From Sweltsa coloradensis (Eukaryota; Arthropoda; Insecta; Plecoptera; Chloroperlidae), in the NCBI GenBank assembly GCA_024449915.1, contig JAMZAV010004488.1:1-64000 (forward strand): a stretch of 64,000 nucleotides of DNA, in the 5' to 3' direction. Each line of letters starts with the position of its first letter. Positions within the stretch are counted from its first letter, which is position 1. Below, piece after piece: positions 1-11,700 of the stretch. Position numbers and translations under genes: made by a program. The notes under the pieces were generated by a model. The model worked only from the letters and a program-made list of their open reading frames with translations. It ran no database searches and had not been told where the DNA came from.

Positions 1-1322
1 ATGTTCATATAGTGAGGTTGATTTTTTTTTTTGTTTTATTTTTTTACTATTGGGCTCAGTACCTAACAATGTGATGAAGCACTTTGTAAGTGAGGAGTGA
101 ACTGACTTTATGTGTTTGTATGTGCATTGTTATTATAAAGGTAGTGGTGAAGGTTTTGTTATCGGGTTTGAAAATTGAAAATAATAATTTTTGTAATTGT
201 AACTTACTTTATTTAAGTAAATAATAAATAAGTTCTGATAAACCATGTTTTTAAGTTAGCCTAACCGCCCCATCCCCCACCTCCTACTCTCTTGGTAATA
301 GTCATTGTTGTTAAGTATCGTGCTACTTTTGAAAATATAAAAAGTAGCGAGTGGCAAGCTACTATGAACATGTAACTGTATAGCGTAAAATCGACACTAC
401 TCTAATTATGCAATAATGCAATTAAACAACTACCGTTACAAAAATCAACCATTAGTCAATCACCCCAAATAATAACAACTTGCATCATGCATGAGTTTCA
501 CACTTTTCTCATGTGTATCTTTCATTTTGCGCTCTCTGTACTATAGTGTGTGTGATAGAAGAGTTTGAGAATCACCCTCCCTTCTTTTCCCAATCAGTGC
601 CTGCGCCCCCCCCCCCCCCCCAATAATTTCCTAGAAATTCGTTTTTCCGCGTAAATGCTAGCAAACGAAGACATACATCCTTTTTTTTACCTTGTATAAA
701 TTAACGAATAAATAATAACTTGAACTTAAATATACGACTAAAAATCTTCGGAATGGGGCTCACGCTCGTGTAACGAACAATACACCGTCGTTTGTACACA
801 AACACATTTTGTTAGAAATTGATGTTAACCAGATGATAGACTGCTTTGCAGAAATTGGAAATAGGAGCGAAAAGCTTATCCTGACCAAAAAACACCATGA
901 TATGCCTACAAACAATAATTCTGCATAGTTTCAGATTATGCAAATGTTACTGAAGTTTTAATTTATAATTATATATTTTCATGTAAAAAAGAGAGAAACC
1001 AGAAATAACGTTAGTACTTATATAAATTATTATAGGAAAATTCACTTAAAGAACTTGTTTTGTTTCTTAAAAAAATGTTTAGTAATATTGTAGATCTTGA
1101 TCCTTTGTACAGAATACAGTTGAACTACCGTTCGGCGAGATATGGGCGAGGAGCCACATTATGTCCTCCTTTCGCCAGAACATCGCTGTATCAGGATGGT
1201 TTCTACTGTAGAGCTACTAATCACTACAATGACTTGGATGTTGACACAAAAAACAGAAACTGTATGCAAACTTTCCGGAGACGATATAGGGAGTCAATAT
1301 GTAAGAACTCGTCAACATAACG
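1..1322. other. AT-rich flank without a supported gene
   Basis: I see no convincing exon or transposon protein here. The stretch is AT-rich with short poly-T/poly-A tracts and a 16-base poly-C run at 606-621. Short open frames near the right end run into the CA/CT microsatellite and have no recognisable motif, so I treat them as chance. Confidence 0.5.
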
Positions 1323-1332
1323 GAGGGCAAGA

Positions 1333-1442
1333 GCATGCACATTCACACTCACACACAAACACACACTCACACTCACTCACTCACGCGCACTCACACAGTC
1401 TCACACTCGCACTCACCCTCACACACACACTCACACACACAC
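1333..1442. repeat. CA/CT-rich microsatellite, left flank of the Tx1-type LINE
   Basis: An irregular (CACACT)n/(CA)n tract. Its last 20 bases (1423-1442) recur exactly at 7982-8001, just after the tail of the adjacent LINE, so the LINE appears inserted into this microsatellite. Because the tract is low complexity, the 20-base identity is suggestive rather than proof of a target-site duplication. Confidence 0.85.
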
Positions 1443-1729
1443 TGTCTTGGTCGGAGGTAGACGTGTTTTCGTTCCGCTCCCGCTCTCTGTGCTATTATTG
1501 TACCTATAGCATTAAACAGTGCATTGTGTGGCCGCAATCCAACCAAACACTTGTTGTTTGATTGTGTTTTCGGCGATTTTTGTGTCGTTATCTTTCGGAT
1601 TTCTTTCTTTTAACAAGTTCATCTTGTTCGTTTTTTCTCCTCTTTCGTTTGGTGTAGGTTTCATTGTCGAATTTTCATTTTTAAGCAATTTTTTACACTT
1701 GTATATTTTTTTGCATTGTCTAGTTTTTT

Positions 1730-1771
1730 CTTTCAGGTGAAGGCCTATTCTAGTAGGCTTTCACCTGAAAG
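1730..1771 (+). promoter_or_regulatory. 5' UTR hairpin of the LINE
   Basis: Two 18-base arms (1730-1747 and 1754-1771) are reverse complements with one mismatch, around a 6-base loop. A second, weaker hairpin lies at about 1930-1959. They lie upstream of ORF1 and could structure the element RNA. Function is inferred only from position. Confidence 0.6.
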
Positions 1772-2034
1772 TCCTTCTTTTGGTTTGCTGCACTAGAGTG
1801 AACCTCGCCACGCATTCTAGTGTAGTTTTCGTTTTGAATTTTTAATTTTTAAACCCCTTTTTGGACTCTGCCATTTTTTCTCAATCTGAGAAAATTTTAT
1901 TTTTCATTGTTTTTCGTTCTTTCTTGTTCAGCTTGCTGCCTGGTCCTCAGGGCCAGGTAGCAACTGAGTTGTTGCCGTGTCAGGCGTGTTTTTTGTATTT
2001 TTAAATTCAAAATACTTGAGGTTTTTGGCTGGCC

Positions 2035-3849
2035 ATGAGTCAATCAAGGCCTCAAGATTTTTTGAGGAAGACCCCTGTCCCCGCTTCTAAAGCTGGGACA
2101 GGTAAGGATACGAAATCGGCCCTAAAGCGAGGGCTCAAACAGGTGGTGAATATGTCCCTTGTTCGCAAGGGATATACCAACCCTGAGATTTCAACAGTGA
2201 CTGCCCTCAGGCCTTCTCTGGCGGCAGTCACTGCCACTGTTAAACAACAACCTGCTGCGCTGACTGAGTCAGCACAACAGTCTGCAACCGTTCTTCCTGT
2301 TTCTCCGCGCCTCAACAGGTCGCTATCTGACGTCCAGGTAGCGACCAGCCCTGTTGAGGCTGCATCAACAGTTGTTGTGGTGGCTGGTTCAGCCAGCGCA
2401 GCAACATTGTTGCCCCCGACACCAACCCCCACATTACCAGTGGTGTCACCCACCCTCAACTCACCACAGGTGCTACCCACCCCCACCTTACCAGTGGTGT
2501 CAACGGCTATCGTTCCCGAGGCCCTTACCCCGAACGTTACTAAGCCGACCATGGCCCAGGCTGTGTCGTCGGGCGCGGGTACACGGCCCCAGGTTCGGGC
2601 AGATCAACCCTTCACTGGTCAGGCATGTCCAAAGAAGGACCAGGCCATACTGTTCCCTTCAATAGAGAATGTCACCATCTCACAGTACATGCGGTCCCTG
2701 GCCGATGTCATCGGGGGCAAAAACATAACCTTTGCCTCCAGGATGTCTCAGGGCCGCGTGTGCTTTTATCTTAAAAGTAAGGCCTTGGTGGACACCTTCA
2801 TGCTTGACCATGGAGGGATACAAATCAAGGACCAGTTTTTGTCGGCGCGCAGGCTTGTCACTCCCGCCGAGCGCCTGGTACTGTCCAATGCCAGCCCCCA
2901 CATCCCGCACCGAGCCATCGAGGCCGAGTTGGCCAAACTGGTCCGAATAGTGTCCCCGATGGCGTACATCACCGTTGGTGTTAAGGAGGTTGACATTGGC
3001 CACGTCTACAGTTTTCGCCGTCAGATTTTTGTCGTCAAGGCTGAAAACATCAACCTACCAGACTCTGTCCTGGTAGACTTTGATGGGGAGCGCAATCGCG
3101 TGTTCCTCAGCTTTGACGACATTAAATGCTTTAAGTGCAAGCAGACTGGACACATTGCCAGGGCTTGCACAGTCACAGTAAACAAAGCCCTATCTAGCGG
3201 CGGAGCTGCACCCTGTGCGGCTGGCGGCGAAAAGAGGAAGGACCTCGTTGGGAATGGGGATGCCATTGCGTCCACCTCGGCCGCGGGTGCTGGGCAGGGT
3301 GAGCCTTCAGCCACTGTGGCCACGGCCCAGTCTTCTGGGGCCGCTCTCGCTACCAACGGAATGGACTGCGGCGACACTCCCTCTCCCATATCCCTGCTAA
3401 CCCCAGTGGAGGGAGATGGTTTCACTCCAGTGACTGTAACGCGAAAGCCACGCAGTGAGTCCCCAGCTAAAAAGCGTCAAAAACACAATGAGGGGGCAAC
3501 ACAATGTGAGGTGACCATGCCCCTGGCCGCCATAGAGCTTCTTAACAGCGAGGAGCCAAACAACGTGCTGTCAACCTGCGCATTCCTGCAGTTCTTTGCA
3601 GACGTTAAGGGCAGCGATCAGCCACTAAAGGTTGCTCATCGCTTCACCCAAGACATCGAGGGACTCTTACAGATGCTGCTGTTGATCAAGCCGGCCGTTA
3701 GGGAAGTGCGAGCCATAAGGGCCAGGGTTGAACGCCTTCAGGGCACCCTGCGTAAGGCACAAAACTTCTTCTTAGTGTCCGGTGACTACGGTTTCTCTCT
3801 CTCCAGGTCAAACTCGCAAGAGAGCCTCGGGTCAAATGGAGTGGAGTGA
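2035..3849 (+). CDS. LINE ORF1 protein with CCHC zinc knuckle
   Basis: A 604-residue open frame from an ATG at 2035 to a TGA at 3847-3849. Residues 1 to about 200 are rich in Ala, Pro, Ser and Thr with few structured motifs. Residues about 200-360 form a compact globular region of the kind that precedes zinc knuckles in LINE ORF1 proteins. One CCHC knuckle (C-x2-C-x4-H-x4-C, CFKCKQTGHIARAC) lies at about residues 365-378. The tail is low complexity, then more ordered. ORF1 proteins of this type bind the element RNA and form ribonucleoprotein particles. The frame is intact although the downstream ORF2 is broken. The ORF2 ATG lies only 11 bases after this stop, a spacing that allows reinitiation. 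Confidence 0.85.
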   Translation: MSQSRPQDFLRKTPVPASKAGTGKDTKSALKRGLKQVVNMSLVRKGYTNPEISTVTALRPSLAAVTATVKQQPAALTESAQQSATVLPVSPRLNRSLSDVQVATSPVEAASTVVVVAGSASAATLLPPTPTPTLPVVSPTLNSPQVLPTPTLPVVSTAIVPEALTPNVTKPTMAQAVSSGAGTRPQVRADQPFTGQACPKKDQAILFPSIENVTISQYMRSLADVIGGKNITFASRMSQGRVCFYLKSKALVDTFMLDHGGIQIKDQFLSARRLVTPAERLVLSNASPHIPHRAIEAELAKLVRIVSPMAYITVGVKEVDIGHVYSFRRQIFVVKAENINLPDSVLVDFDGERNRVFLSFDDIKCFKCKQTGHIARACTVTVNKALSSGGAAPCAAGGEKRKDLVGNGDAIASTSAAGAGQGEPSATVATAQSSGAALATNGMDCGDTPSPISLLTPVEGDGFTPVTVTRKPRSESPAKKRQKHNEGATQCEVTMPLAAIELLNSEEPNNVLSTCAFLQFFADVKGSDQPLKVAHRFTQDIEGLLQMLLLIKPAVREVRAIRARVERLQGTLRKAQNFFLVSGDYGFSLSRSNSQESLGSNGVE

Positions 3850-3860
3850 CGCCAAACAAC

Positions 3861-6800
3861 ATGGGAGAGGCAACAATCTTAACCCTAAACACAAAGAGCG
3901 TCCGCAGCGACTTCAAGTGGAGTCAGCTGTCTAGTTTCCTCGATCGCCATTTCCCCGACGTCGTCCTCTTACAGGAGACAAACACGCCTTCAGCACCACT
4001 TCCCTTTCTTATATCCAAATATACCTTCTATTTCAACCCACCAGTTCAAGTGTGTACGGGCACCATGATCGGACTTCGCAAGTCGTCCCCCATGGTGTTT
4101 CGTGCACACAACATTCTCTACCCCAGCTACCTTCAAGAACTTCTCTTGGAGATTCCTGCCACAAATCGGACCCTTCACGTCGTTTCTATTTATTTGCCTC
4201 ACGACCAGCACTTGGCTTTGGACGTGTTAGGGCTCCTCGAGCGACACATCCGAGACGTGCGTGGTGCTGCGGGAGCCGATGCCCAGATCCTTGTTGGGGG
4301 GGATTTCAACTGCACGTTGAATCCCAATATCGACAGGTCTGGTGGCACCGAGAGGTATCCGCGCCTTGTCAGTCTGCTCCGAGACACTGTCACGGCCGCA
4401 GAATTTTCCGATTTGTGGCGGGAGTTTCATCCCATTGACCCCGGTTTTACCTTTGTAGGTAATGCCCCCTTTTACAGCGCTTCACGCATCGATCGATTTT
4501 ACGCTTCTCCCGAAGTCACGACAACGGTGAAAGGAGTCCGGGTTCTGCCCTCGTTCTCTGATCACCTGGCCCTACTTACCACCATGTCACTGCAAACGCC
4601 CAAGTTTGCCTCTCCCTATTGGCGTCTCGATAACACCCTTCTCGAGGACCCGACTTATGGGGATTGCATGCGAGAGCTCTTCCTCTCGTTCGAGGCTCGA
4701 CGCCACCTCTATGCCACCCTACACCACTGGTGGGAAGCTCTCAAGCAGGAGATTCGGACCACGACTATCCGATTCGTTCGACTACGCAGGCAACTCAACG
4801 ACGAGACCTTCGTCCGTCTGGAGCGACGAGTCGATCGAATCGTGTCCGGTCCCCTGCTTGCCGGAAACACCACGGCTGACCTAGCTCGCGCTAACGAGCA
4901 GGTGCGCGAAGCATACACTCGTAGAAGTGAGAGAGTGTTGACAAACTCCCGTTACGAGCAGCTACTTGCCACTGACAGTCCTGCAGCTCCGAATCTGGCA
5001 CGGGACATGGCACCGACGTTTCAACCTTTGAAACAACTTCGCTTTGAGGGTCGTGTGGTGTCCGACGGCATGACTCTCTGCACAGCCGCACGGCAGCATT
5101 TTCAGGCCGTCTTTAGTGCCGTGCCCGTGGTCATCGAGGAGGACTCGCCGTTGTACGAGTCTCTGCCGGCGCTCTCTCATCTTCAGCGAGAGAACCTTGA
5201 CCGCCCTTTCAACCCCCCAAGAACTCTCGGAGGCGCTGGGCTCCCTGAACAAGGGTAAGGCCCCTGGCATAGACGGTCTCACTCCGGAGTTCTACTCGTT
5301 CTTCTGGGGTGAGCTGTCGGACCCGTTCAGGGAAGTGCTGGACAGCTCTCTGGAGTTAGGCTTCCTCCCAAAGTCGGCTCAGAAATCCGTCCTGACCCTC
5401 CTGCCCAAATCAGGAGACAGGATGGAGATTAAGAACTGGCGTCCCATCTCCCTCCTCACCGTGGACTACAAGATACTAGCCCGCGCCCTCGCCACGCGCC
5501 TGAGCGAGGTGGTGAGTTCGTTGGTGCACCCTGACCAGGGCTACTGTATCCCCGGGCGGACCATCTTCGATAGTCTTCACCTGCATCGAGACGTCCTGGA
5601 GTACGCCAATGCAGAGGGAGTGCCCCTGGCCGTCCTGTCTCTCGACCAGCAAGGAGCGTTCGACAGGGTTAACCACGACTATCTATTCCACCTTCTTCGT
5701 GCCTTCGGGTTCGGAGAGTCTTTCCTGTCTACCCTGCGAACGCTCTACGCCGGTGCCACGTGCCATGTGCGGGTGGGGTGTTGCCTGACGGCACCCTTTG
5801 CTTTTGGTCGTGGCATACGACAGGGCTGTCCGCTGTCGGGGCCACTTTTCTCTCTGGCCGCCGAGCCGTTTCTCAGACTCTGCAGGTCGAGACTGGTTGG
5901 CTTCCGTCTGCCGGGCCAACCGGAGAGAAGGCTGGTCGTCTCCGGATATGCAGATGACTTCACTGCCTTCATCGCAGAAGACCGGGACTTCGACCGCCTC
6001 CGGGATGTGTACGGCGTCTACTCCGCACAGTCTGGGGCCCAGCTTAATGCCGTCAAGTCCACGGGCCTGTGGGCAGGCAGCTGGGTTGGCCGTCAGGACA
6101 CGCCACTCGATTTCGCTTGGTCGAGCGAAGGCACCAAAATTCTTGGCGTCGTGATGGGGAACACCCCTGCCGTGGTGGCCGGGAGCCTAGAGGATTTGCT
6201 GCAGAAGTTCCTTGCAGCAATACTCAGGTGGCGTTTTAGGGCGTCTGCCATGTCGCTTCGTGGCCGCGTCCTGGTTGCAAACCAGTTCCTGGCCCCTAGG
6301 TTGTGGTACACTTTCCAAATAGTGCCTCCCCCTCCGGCTCTTGTCAACCGGATGCAGGGGAACTTTGCCAACTTTGTATGGGCGGGCAGGAGGCATTGGA
6401 CTCGTCTACGAGACCTGTGTGCTCCCGTCAACCTGGGAGGACTCGGACTGGTTCACCTTGCGTCCAAGGTGACCATGTTCCGGATGCTGTTTGCCTACCG
6501 ATATCTGTCCAGCCTGGATGACCATCCCTGTCACGCCGTGACCCGGCACTTCCTCGGAAAGTTCCGACATCTGGGTCTTGGATGGCAGGTACTGTTTCAT
6601 CCGCAAATCGGTGGGCCTGCAGCCCGGGGCACGTCCGAGTTCCTCCGCACGGTTCTGGTGGCTTGGTACTCCCTGCAACCAAAGCCGAGAAACTTCCCAT
6701 CCACCGTCTGGGGTCTCCGTGACGTTCCACTCACTCTGACTTCCCTAATCCCTACAGCCACCACTCCCTTCATCCCTTCCTGGTCTTTACTGGGATGTAA

Positions 6801-7620
6801 GACGTTGGGTGACATGCTCGTCGGTGACGAGTGGTTGGAGGTGGACTCCTTGCAGGGTTTTGACGAACTGCCCCGTCGCACTCGCGAAGCCCTGAGAATC
6901 AACGGAAACAGGATCCGGGCTTTCTGCAGCTTCCGCTTCCTGGGGTCAGGGAGATTCCGGGTCCTGAGCCCTGGCCACCGCCTCTTTTTTTTTCCCGCCG
7001 CCCGCTCTCCGGCAAGTGGGTCCCTCTGCTTTCCGCATTCCAACAGGCGGTCGATCCTGCTTGACATCATGGTCCAAGGGGCTTGGCATAGACGGTTCCG
7101 CAGAGGGCCAATGGTCCAATGACCGGGTCCCAAATGGAAAGGCCTAGCCCGCTCACCCGTCCTTGGGACTCGATTCCGAGGTGGTGTGGCGCTTCAACAA
7201 GAACCGTCTAGCTGACCCCATATTCCTTTATCATGCAGGGTTGGCCGCCTCCCGCCTGTGCCCCTGGTGCCTGGTCGAGGGGTCAGCGTGGCACATGCTG
7301 GTGTCCTGTCGGCAGGCAATACCCATGTGGCGATTGGCTGACTCCCTCATCAGGGGCATTCTGGGACGCCCTAGACTGTCTCTGAGAGATTTGTAAAGTC
7401 GGTTTCTGGCCCGACAAATCATCCTCTGTCCACCCAAATCGATCTTGCCAATTTCGTTCTCGTGTTGGCCAAGAGCACGGTCTACAGGCTCCTGGTCTGC
7501 TATTTCAAGGATGGCAGAGTGCCTGCTCCCTACGAAGTTGTCCTCAAGGCCCGTCTGAAGTCCCGACTCCTCAAGGAATATGCTTGGCACCTTGGGCGAG
7601 GGACGATTGACGGTTTTTGA
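3861..7620 (+). pseudogene. LINE ORF2: endonuclease and reverse transcriptase, frameshifted
   Basis: The endonuclease part (from the ATG at 3861) keeps the apurinic-endonuclease motifs: LQET, GGDFNC, SRIDRFY and SDH. The reverse transcriptase follows with GKAPGIDG, NWRPISLL, the motif-A stretch LSLDQQGAFDRV, IRQGCPLSGPLF and the catalytic GYADDF. Near the C terminus is a cysteine-histidine motif (CPWC with a following H and C) at about 7258-7310. The frame changes near 5213-5220 in a run of six C, again near 7120-7165 (with a stop at 7145), and again near 7390, and then runs to a TGA at 7618-7620. Endonuclease and RT catalytic residues look intact, so the inactivation is recent and due to small indels. 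Sequencing error in the C run cannot be excluded. Confidence 0.86.
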
Positions 7621-7955
7621 GGCAAATGTGCGATAGAGAGGCGCTCTGCTCCATCCTTGATGGGGAGCTCCTCTTTATTCAGGCACTGAAAAAGTAAGGA
7701 CCTTCTGTTTTCATTTAGTGACCGATAGGGTTTGCACTCCCAAACCCTAACATTGTTTATTTTTTTCCTTGGTTTTTAGTATCTTGACGGAAAGGAAGAA
7801 GCCCATCAGGCTCTTCCTCTTTCATTCTTATTCTTTTGTTTCTCATTATATCTTCAAGTCAATTTGATGTTCCGTCACCTTTATGTTCTTTCGGTTATCG
7901 TTATTGAGAAACTTATCCTTTTGGAATACGTTATCTCTCCCCTATCGGCCCCTTT
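7621..7955 (+). other. 3' UTR of the LINE with stem-loops
   Basis: Non-coding sequence between the ORF2 stop and the A-rich tail. It contains a perfect 9-bp stem (TAGGGTTTG at 7726-7734 pairing with CAAACCCTA at 7741-7749, 6-base loop) and a second imperfect stem-loop at about 7791-7821. LINE reverse transcriptases often recognise a 3' structure, so these are candidates for that role. Confidence 0.55.
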
Positions 7956-8001
7956 ATAAATAAATAAATAAATAAATAAATACACACACTCACACACACA
8001 C
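7956..8001 (+). repeat. (ATAA)n tail and candidate 20-bp target-site duplication
   Basis: The LINE ends in tandem ATAA units (7956-7981). Bases 7982-8001 then repeat the 20 bases at 1423-1442 exactly, after which the CA-rich sequence decays into unique DNA. Confidence 0.75.
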
Positions 8002-8253
8002 GCACTTGCACATGAATGAAGTAAGGTTGTAAATATTGTAAATATTGTGTAAATCTCATCAATCACCCATGAATCATCCATTGAACACATCAATCATTAT
8101 TCATTGATAGTATATAACATTAGATATAGAGTTGTTTAAATTAGTTGTAAGCCAAAGATAGCTAGACACGTCATGTCATGTGGTATGGGGCTGGGCCTAA
8201 TTTCTATCTACCGTCATTATGTCTTGACAGGTATATTGTATATTATGTATATT

Positions 8254-8515
8254 ACGAGATACAGCCATGTTGATGATAATCATTTTCCCGGTGCTAGATG
8301 GAAATCGATTTTGGCGCATGTTCTAGTATTTTTTTTCGTAATCTGGGCGTCGTTGTGATAACGCCCATATGCCACAATAGTGTAAGCCAGCCTTAGTTTA
8401 CGAGATACAGCCATGTTTATGATAAACATTTTCCCGGTGCTAGATGGAAATCGATTTTGGCGCAAGTTCTAGTATTGGTTTTCCTATTCTAGGGGTTGTT
8501 CTGATCACGCTTATG
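8254..8515. repeat. Tandem duplication with a 146-bp period
   Basis: The block beginning ACGAGATACAGCCATGTT at 8254 recurs at 8400 with high similarity over more than 80 bases, including the stretch around CCCGGTGCTAGATGG. It appears as a local two-copy duplication with small differences. No coding content is seen. Confidence 0.75.
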
Positions 8516-8749
8516 GTAGAAGTAATATATGGGACCAAGGTCAGCAAAAGTAATGTATGTAAGTTAGTTTGTAATTATTGTAAAAAAGAGATTTCCCGTG
8601 GTGGCCAATTTGTACTGTAATGTATCCAGATAATGTAGGAACTAGGTCTGAGTAGGCGGTACCTATATTTACAGGCCACGCCTTTACTTCCTAAGTTTAC
8701 CAGTGGTATGAACTGCACCCACAGCTTTAAAGGGTTGTACTAATGTATG

Positions 8750-11700
8750 GGGACTAAAGATTTTTGGGAAAAGGGGGGCGTTTTCCCCGACCCTTCCTCG
8801 GGGTTTCCCTTTATGGGGAAAAAAAATCTACAAAACTGTGCATAACCATGTAAAAAATGTTTTGTGTATCTAAAAAATAGTTAATATAAATTGGGGGCTT
8901 TTACTACCATTGGGAAATAAATCCTACTAATACTGTGGGGTGTGCAGGACACCCATTTTCCTTTTGGGGTTGCTTTTGGGGTTTATACAAAAGCAAGACA
9001 TGTCAATCCCATTGCCGATCGGAAGGTTCGTCCAAGCGCGGAGAAACAGAGAAATAGAAGGGACCAAGGCACATGGAAAAATTGGGGACATCGAAGAAAC
9101 CCACAGGGAGCGTAAGCTCACTAAAAATGTCAACACTGTCTTAGCAAGAGTTACTCATACTGATACTCCTTCAAATGACTTAATGAAAAATTTTCCAACC
9201 CGGGCACGACAAATCCCCTGACTTCTTGATAAAGAGCAAGTCCCTCGTTATGATGAGAAATGCTGCTTTTCGGGACTGGGAGCAAAATTTTTTGAGCAAA
9301 TTGTGCATCATCAAAAAGTGAAGATGAAAGGCCTCTCCTGACCCATTTGAAGTGAGTCGATAAAAAGTTTTCTGCCCATCGGTATTTCAAAGAAAATGTT
9401 ACTAAAACCGCTCTTTAATTTTGTTAAAAGCATTTCATAAATGCACCCTGACCTCCCTCTTGATGAAAGGGACGCTTTTTTCCCCACCCCTTCAAAAAAA
9501 ACTCCAAGATAGGGGTGATGGTCAATTTTTAAATTTTGGTTTAAAAAGGGGTTTTTAAAACGGGTGCAAAGGGGATATATGTACATAAATGATAGATACA
9601 CAAAACCCCTTTTTTTAATTTTGATGGGTTCCCCTTTATAAAAGTCCAAAAGCATTTTTGGGCCCATTTGTGTATGATAAAGAAGACCCCGCATAAGATG
9701 CCATTCGTAGCCTGCCTTGTTTTGTGGTAGCTAAAACCCTCCCCTAGAACCTTTTTAAAAGACTTGGGGAGGATTTGTGAGCTTCAAAAAAGTGGTGTTT
9801 ATTTACCCCAAAAGAAAATAAAGTTGTTTTCGGTCCTTTGGGCGACACCCCAAAGGGTTTTGTTAAGTGTCCCAAAGGGGCCATAATGGTTACTCGGGTT
9901 GTAAAAAGTTTGCCAACGGGGGACAAGGGGTAGGTGCTGATTTTTCCGTACAGATCTTTTTTAAAAGGGACTGAGAGGCCTTTCGTGAGATGGAGGATGG
10001 CCCCCCTCACAAGGGAAATTATCTTCTTGCCACTCTTGGAATTGGGTAGTATCTTATTTCCTTTGGAAATTTTCTTTTGTTGTTTAGGTGTCAGCGTCAA
10101 ATATTGGGACCGGGAAAGGGAAGGCACCGTGCCCACCCGGGCGATTGCCGGCTCGGACTTGGACGTATTAAACTTTTTCCTTAAAAATTCTAGGCTTTTT
10201 GGGCCCCTGAGTTTAACTCAGCCTGGGCCACTAGCAGGGGTTGATAGATTAAGGCAACAGATTTTCCGGTCATTTCTCCTGTACACTGGACCATGTGTTT
10301 GAAAGGCGTTCTTTCAAAGGAGCTTACGGCCATTACTGATTTTTTTTGTCCCACACTATTTTGGTCAGTGAAGACCTATACACAAAATGAATGACTATCC
10401 CAATGATTTTTTTGAAGATTTTTGGTCGTACGCTGCAGAGTAGTATGGGCCAGAATTCCTTGCCCTTTTCATATTAGTTAATTTAGGGTGATGCTATGCT
10501 TTTTGGGGACATTTGATATGTTCAGTGCTTTTCCATTAAAAAATTTTTACAGACTCTAAAACGCATGTTTCGGAGCCCAAATCAACCTCACAAAAAGTTG
10601 CAACAGACTTAAAGAACAAAAAGTTTTTGGTTTGTACAAAAAATTGGCCCAAAACTGAATTTGTGTTTTTTGAAAGTAGAAAAGCTTTAGAGGGAAAGGG
10701 CCCGGCGGGTGGTGTACAGGGTATCACTTCCTAAAGTAAAATCTTAAATTTTTCAAGTTGTCAACCAATCTAAGGTTGTACGTAATGCTTGATGATGGAT
10801 CATTCATTAAGATAAAAAAACTTTTTTTTCAAAAAATCTAAAAAACTGTATTTGCGGTCAGCAGTTTTAAAACTGGAAGAATTTTTTTTGTATCCAGGGC
10901 CCTCATCGCTTTTATCTATCTTTAAGGTGTCTAATCTCTCGCAGTATTCAATTTTCCCTAACTTGTTTCAAAAAAAAGGTGGTTCTTTTGCCATACAAGG
11001 ATGTATTTGTTTGCATTCCGATGCGTATTTGGAATAAACTATGGGCCAAGGGGTTTTTCCATTTTAGTTGGAAACTCGCAAAGTCATCACCAGGGCTTTT
11101 AAAAGAAAAAAAGCAAAAATCTCGGGGTGCTCGTGTCTTAAAAATTTAGTATCTAAAAGATAAAAATGGGGGTTAAGGGGGCCCTTTCACAATCAATAAG
11201 CCCAGAATTAGCGCACAAAAAATTAAAGGGTCGTTCACAATAAAATATAAAAATTTTTAACAATGCTTTTACCTCTTTTTACGTTTAAATTGGAATTGTT
11301 TGATTGTTGAATTAAATTTTTATTTTTTAAAATATATTTAAAAAGGGGACAATATAGACGAGATTTTGGGCTATTTGCACTTGTGTAGGTTCACTTGGTT
11401 TGGGGTATTGTCGATGCGCGAACTTAGGAAAATTCCCAAAAATTTAACAAAAAGTTGAAGTTGGTTAAAATTTTTACGCCACACACGCTTGGGGGAAATT
11501 TGGAGTGAACAGTATTATGGGAATTCAATATGGCCAACTTGTTAATTTCTATAATTTACGGGGGCTAAGTGTTTGTGAAGGGCCCTTTTAGTCCTACTCT
11601 AATCTTTTGGGCCCCTATAGAAAACTAAAATTTATGCACTATCTTCTATTGTTTTTTGGGTAAGTCATTAAATTTACTCAACTTCGGAATCGGTAGGCCT

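Larger units (their letters stand above)
1443..7981 (+). mobile_element. Tx1/L1-type non-LTR retrotransposon, near full length, inactivated
   Basis: About 6.5 kb with the full LINE layout: a 5' UTR with hairpins, ORF1 with a CCHC zinc knuckle, ORF2 with an apurinic-type endonuclease and reverse transcriptase, a C-terminal cysteine-histidine motif, a 3' UTR and an (ATAA)n tail. The RT signature (GYADDF), the long thumb and the PWC...H...C motif resemble the Tx1 clade of L1-like elements. Several Tx1 families are known for inserting at fixed targets, including simple repeats. This copy is bounded by the same CA/CT tract on both sides. ORF1 is intact, while ORF2 has at least three frame breaks, so the copy is dead but fairly young. 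The clade assignment is inference from motifs; the element type is clear. Confidence 0.88.

Noticed and set aside
1142..1561. 139-codon ORF with HSHTNTHSHS repeats
   Set aside because: It is a translation of the CA/CT microsatellite; no start context, no motif.
2052..2552. Minus-strand ORF opposite LINE ORF1
   Set aside because: Shadow of the Ala/Pro/Thr-rich coding on the other strand.
5683..7590. Several minus-strand ORFs over LINE ORF2
   Set aside because: GC-rich coding strand produces long antisense frames; all match no family and lie over RT motifs.
9744..10136. 130-codon minus ORF in the homopolymer-rich block
   Set aside because: Lysine/serine-rich with no motif; local base quality is doubtful.
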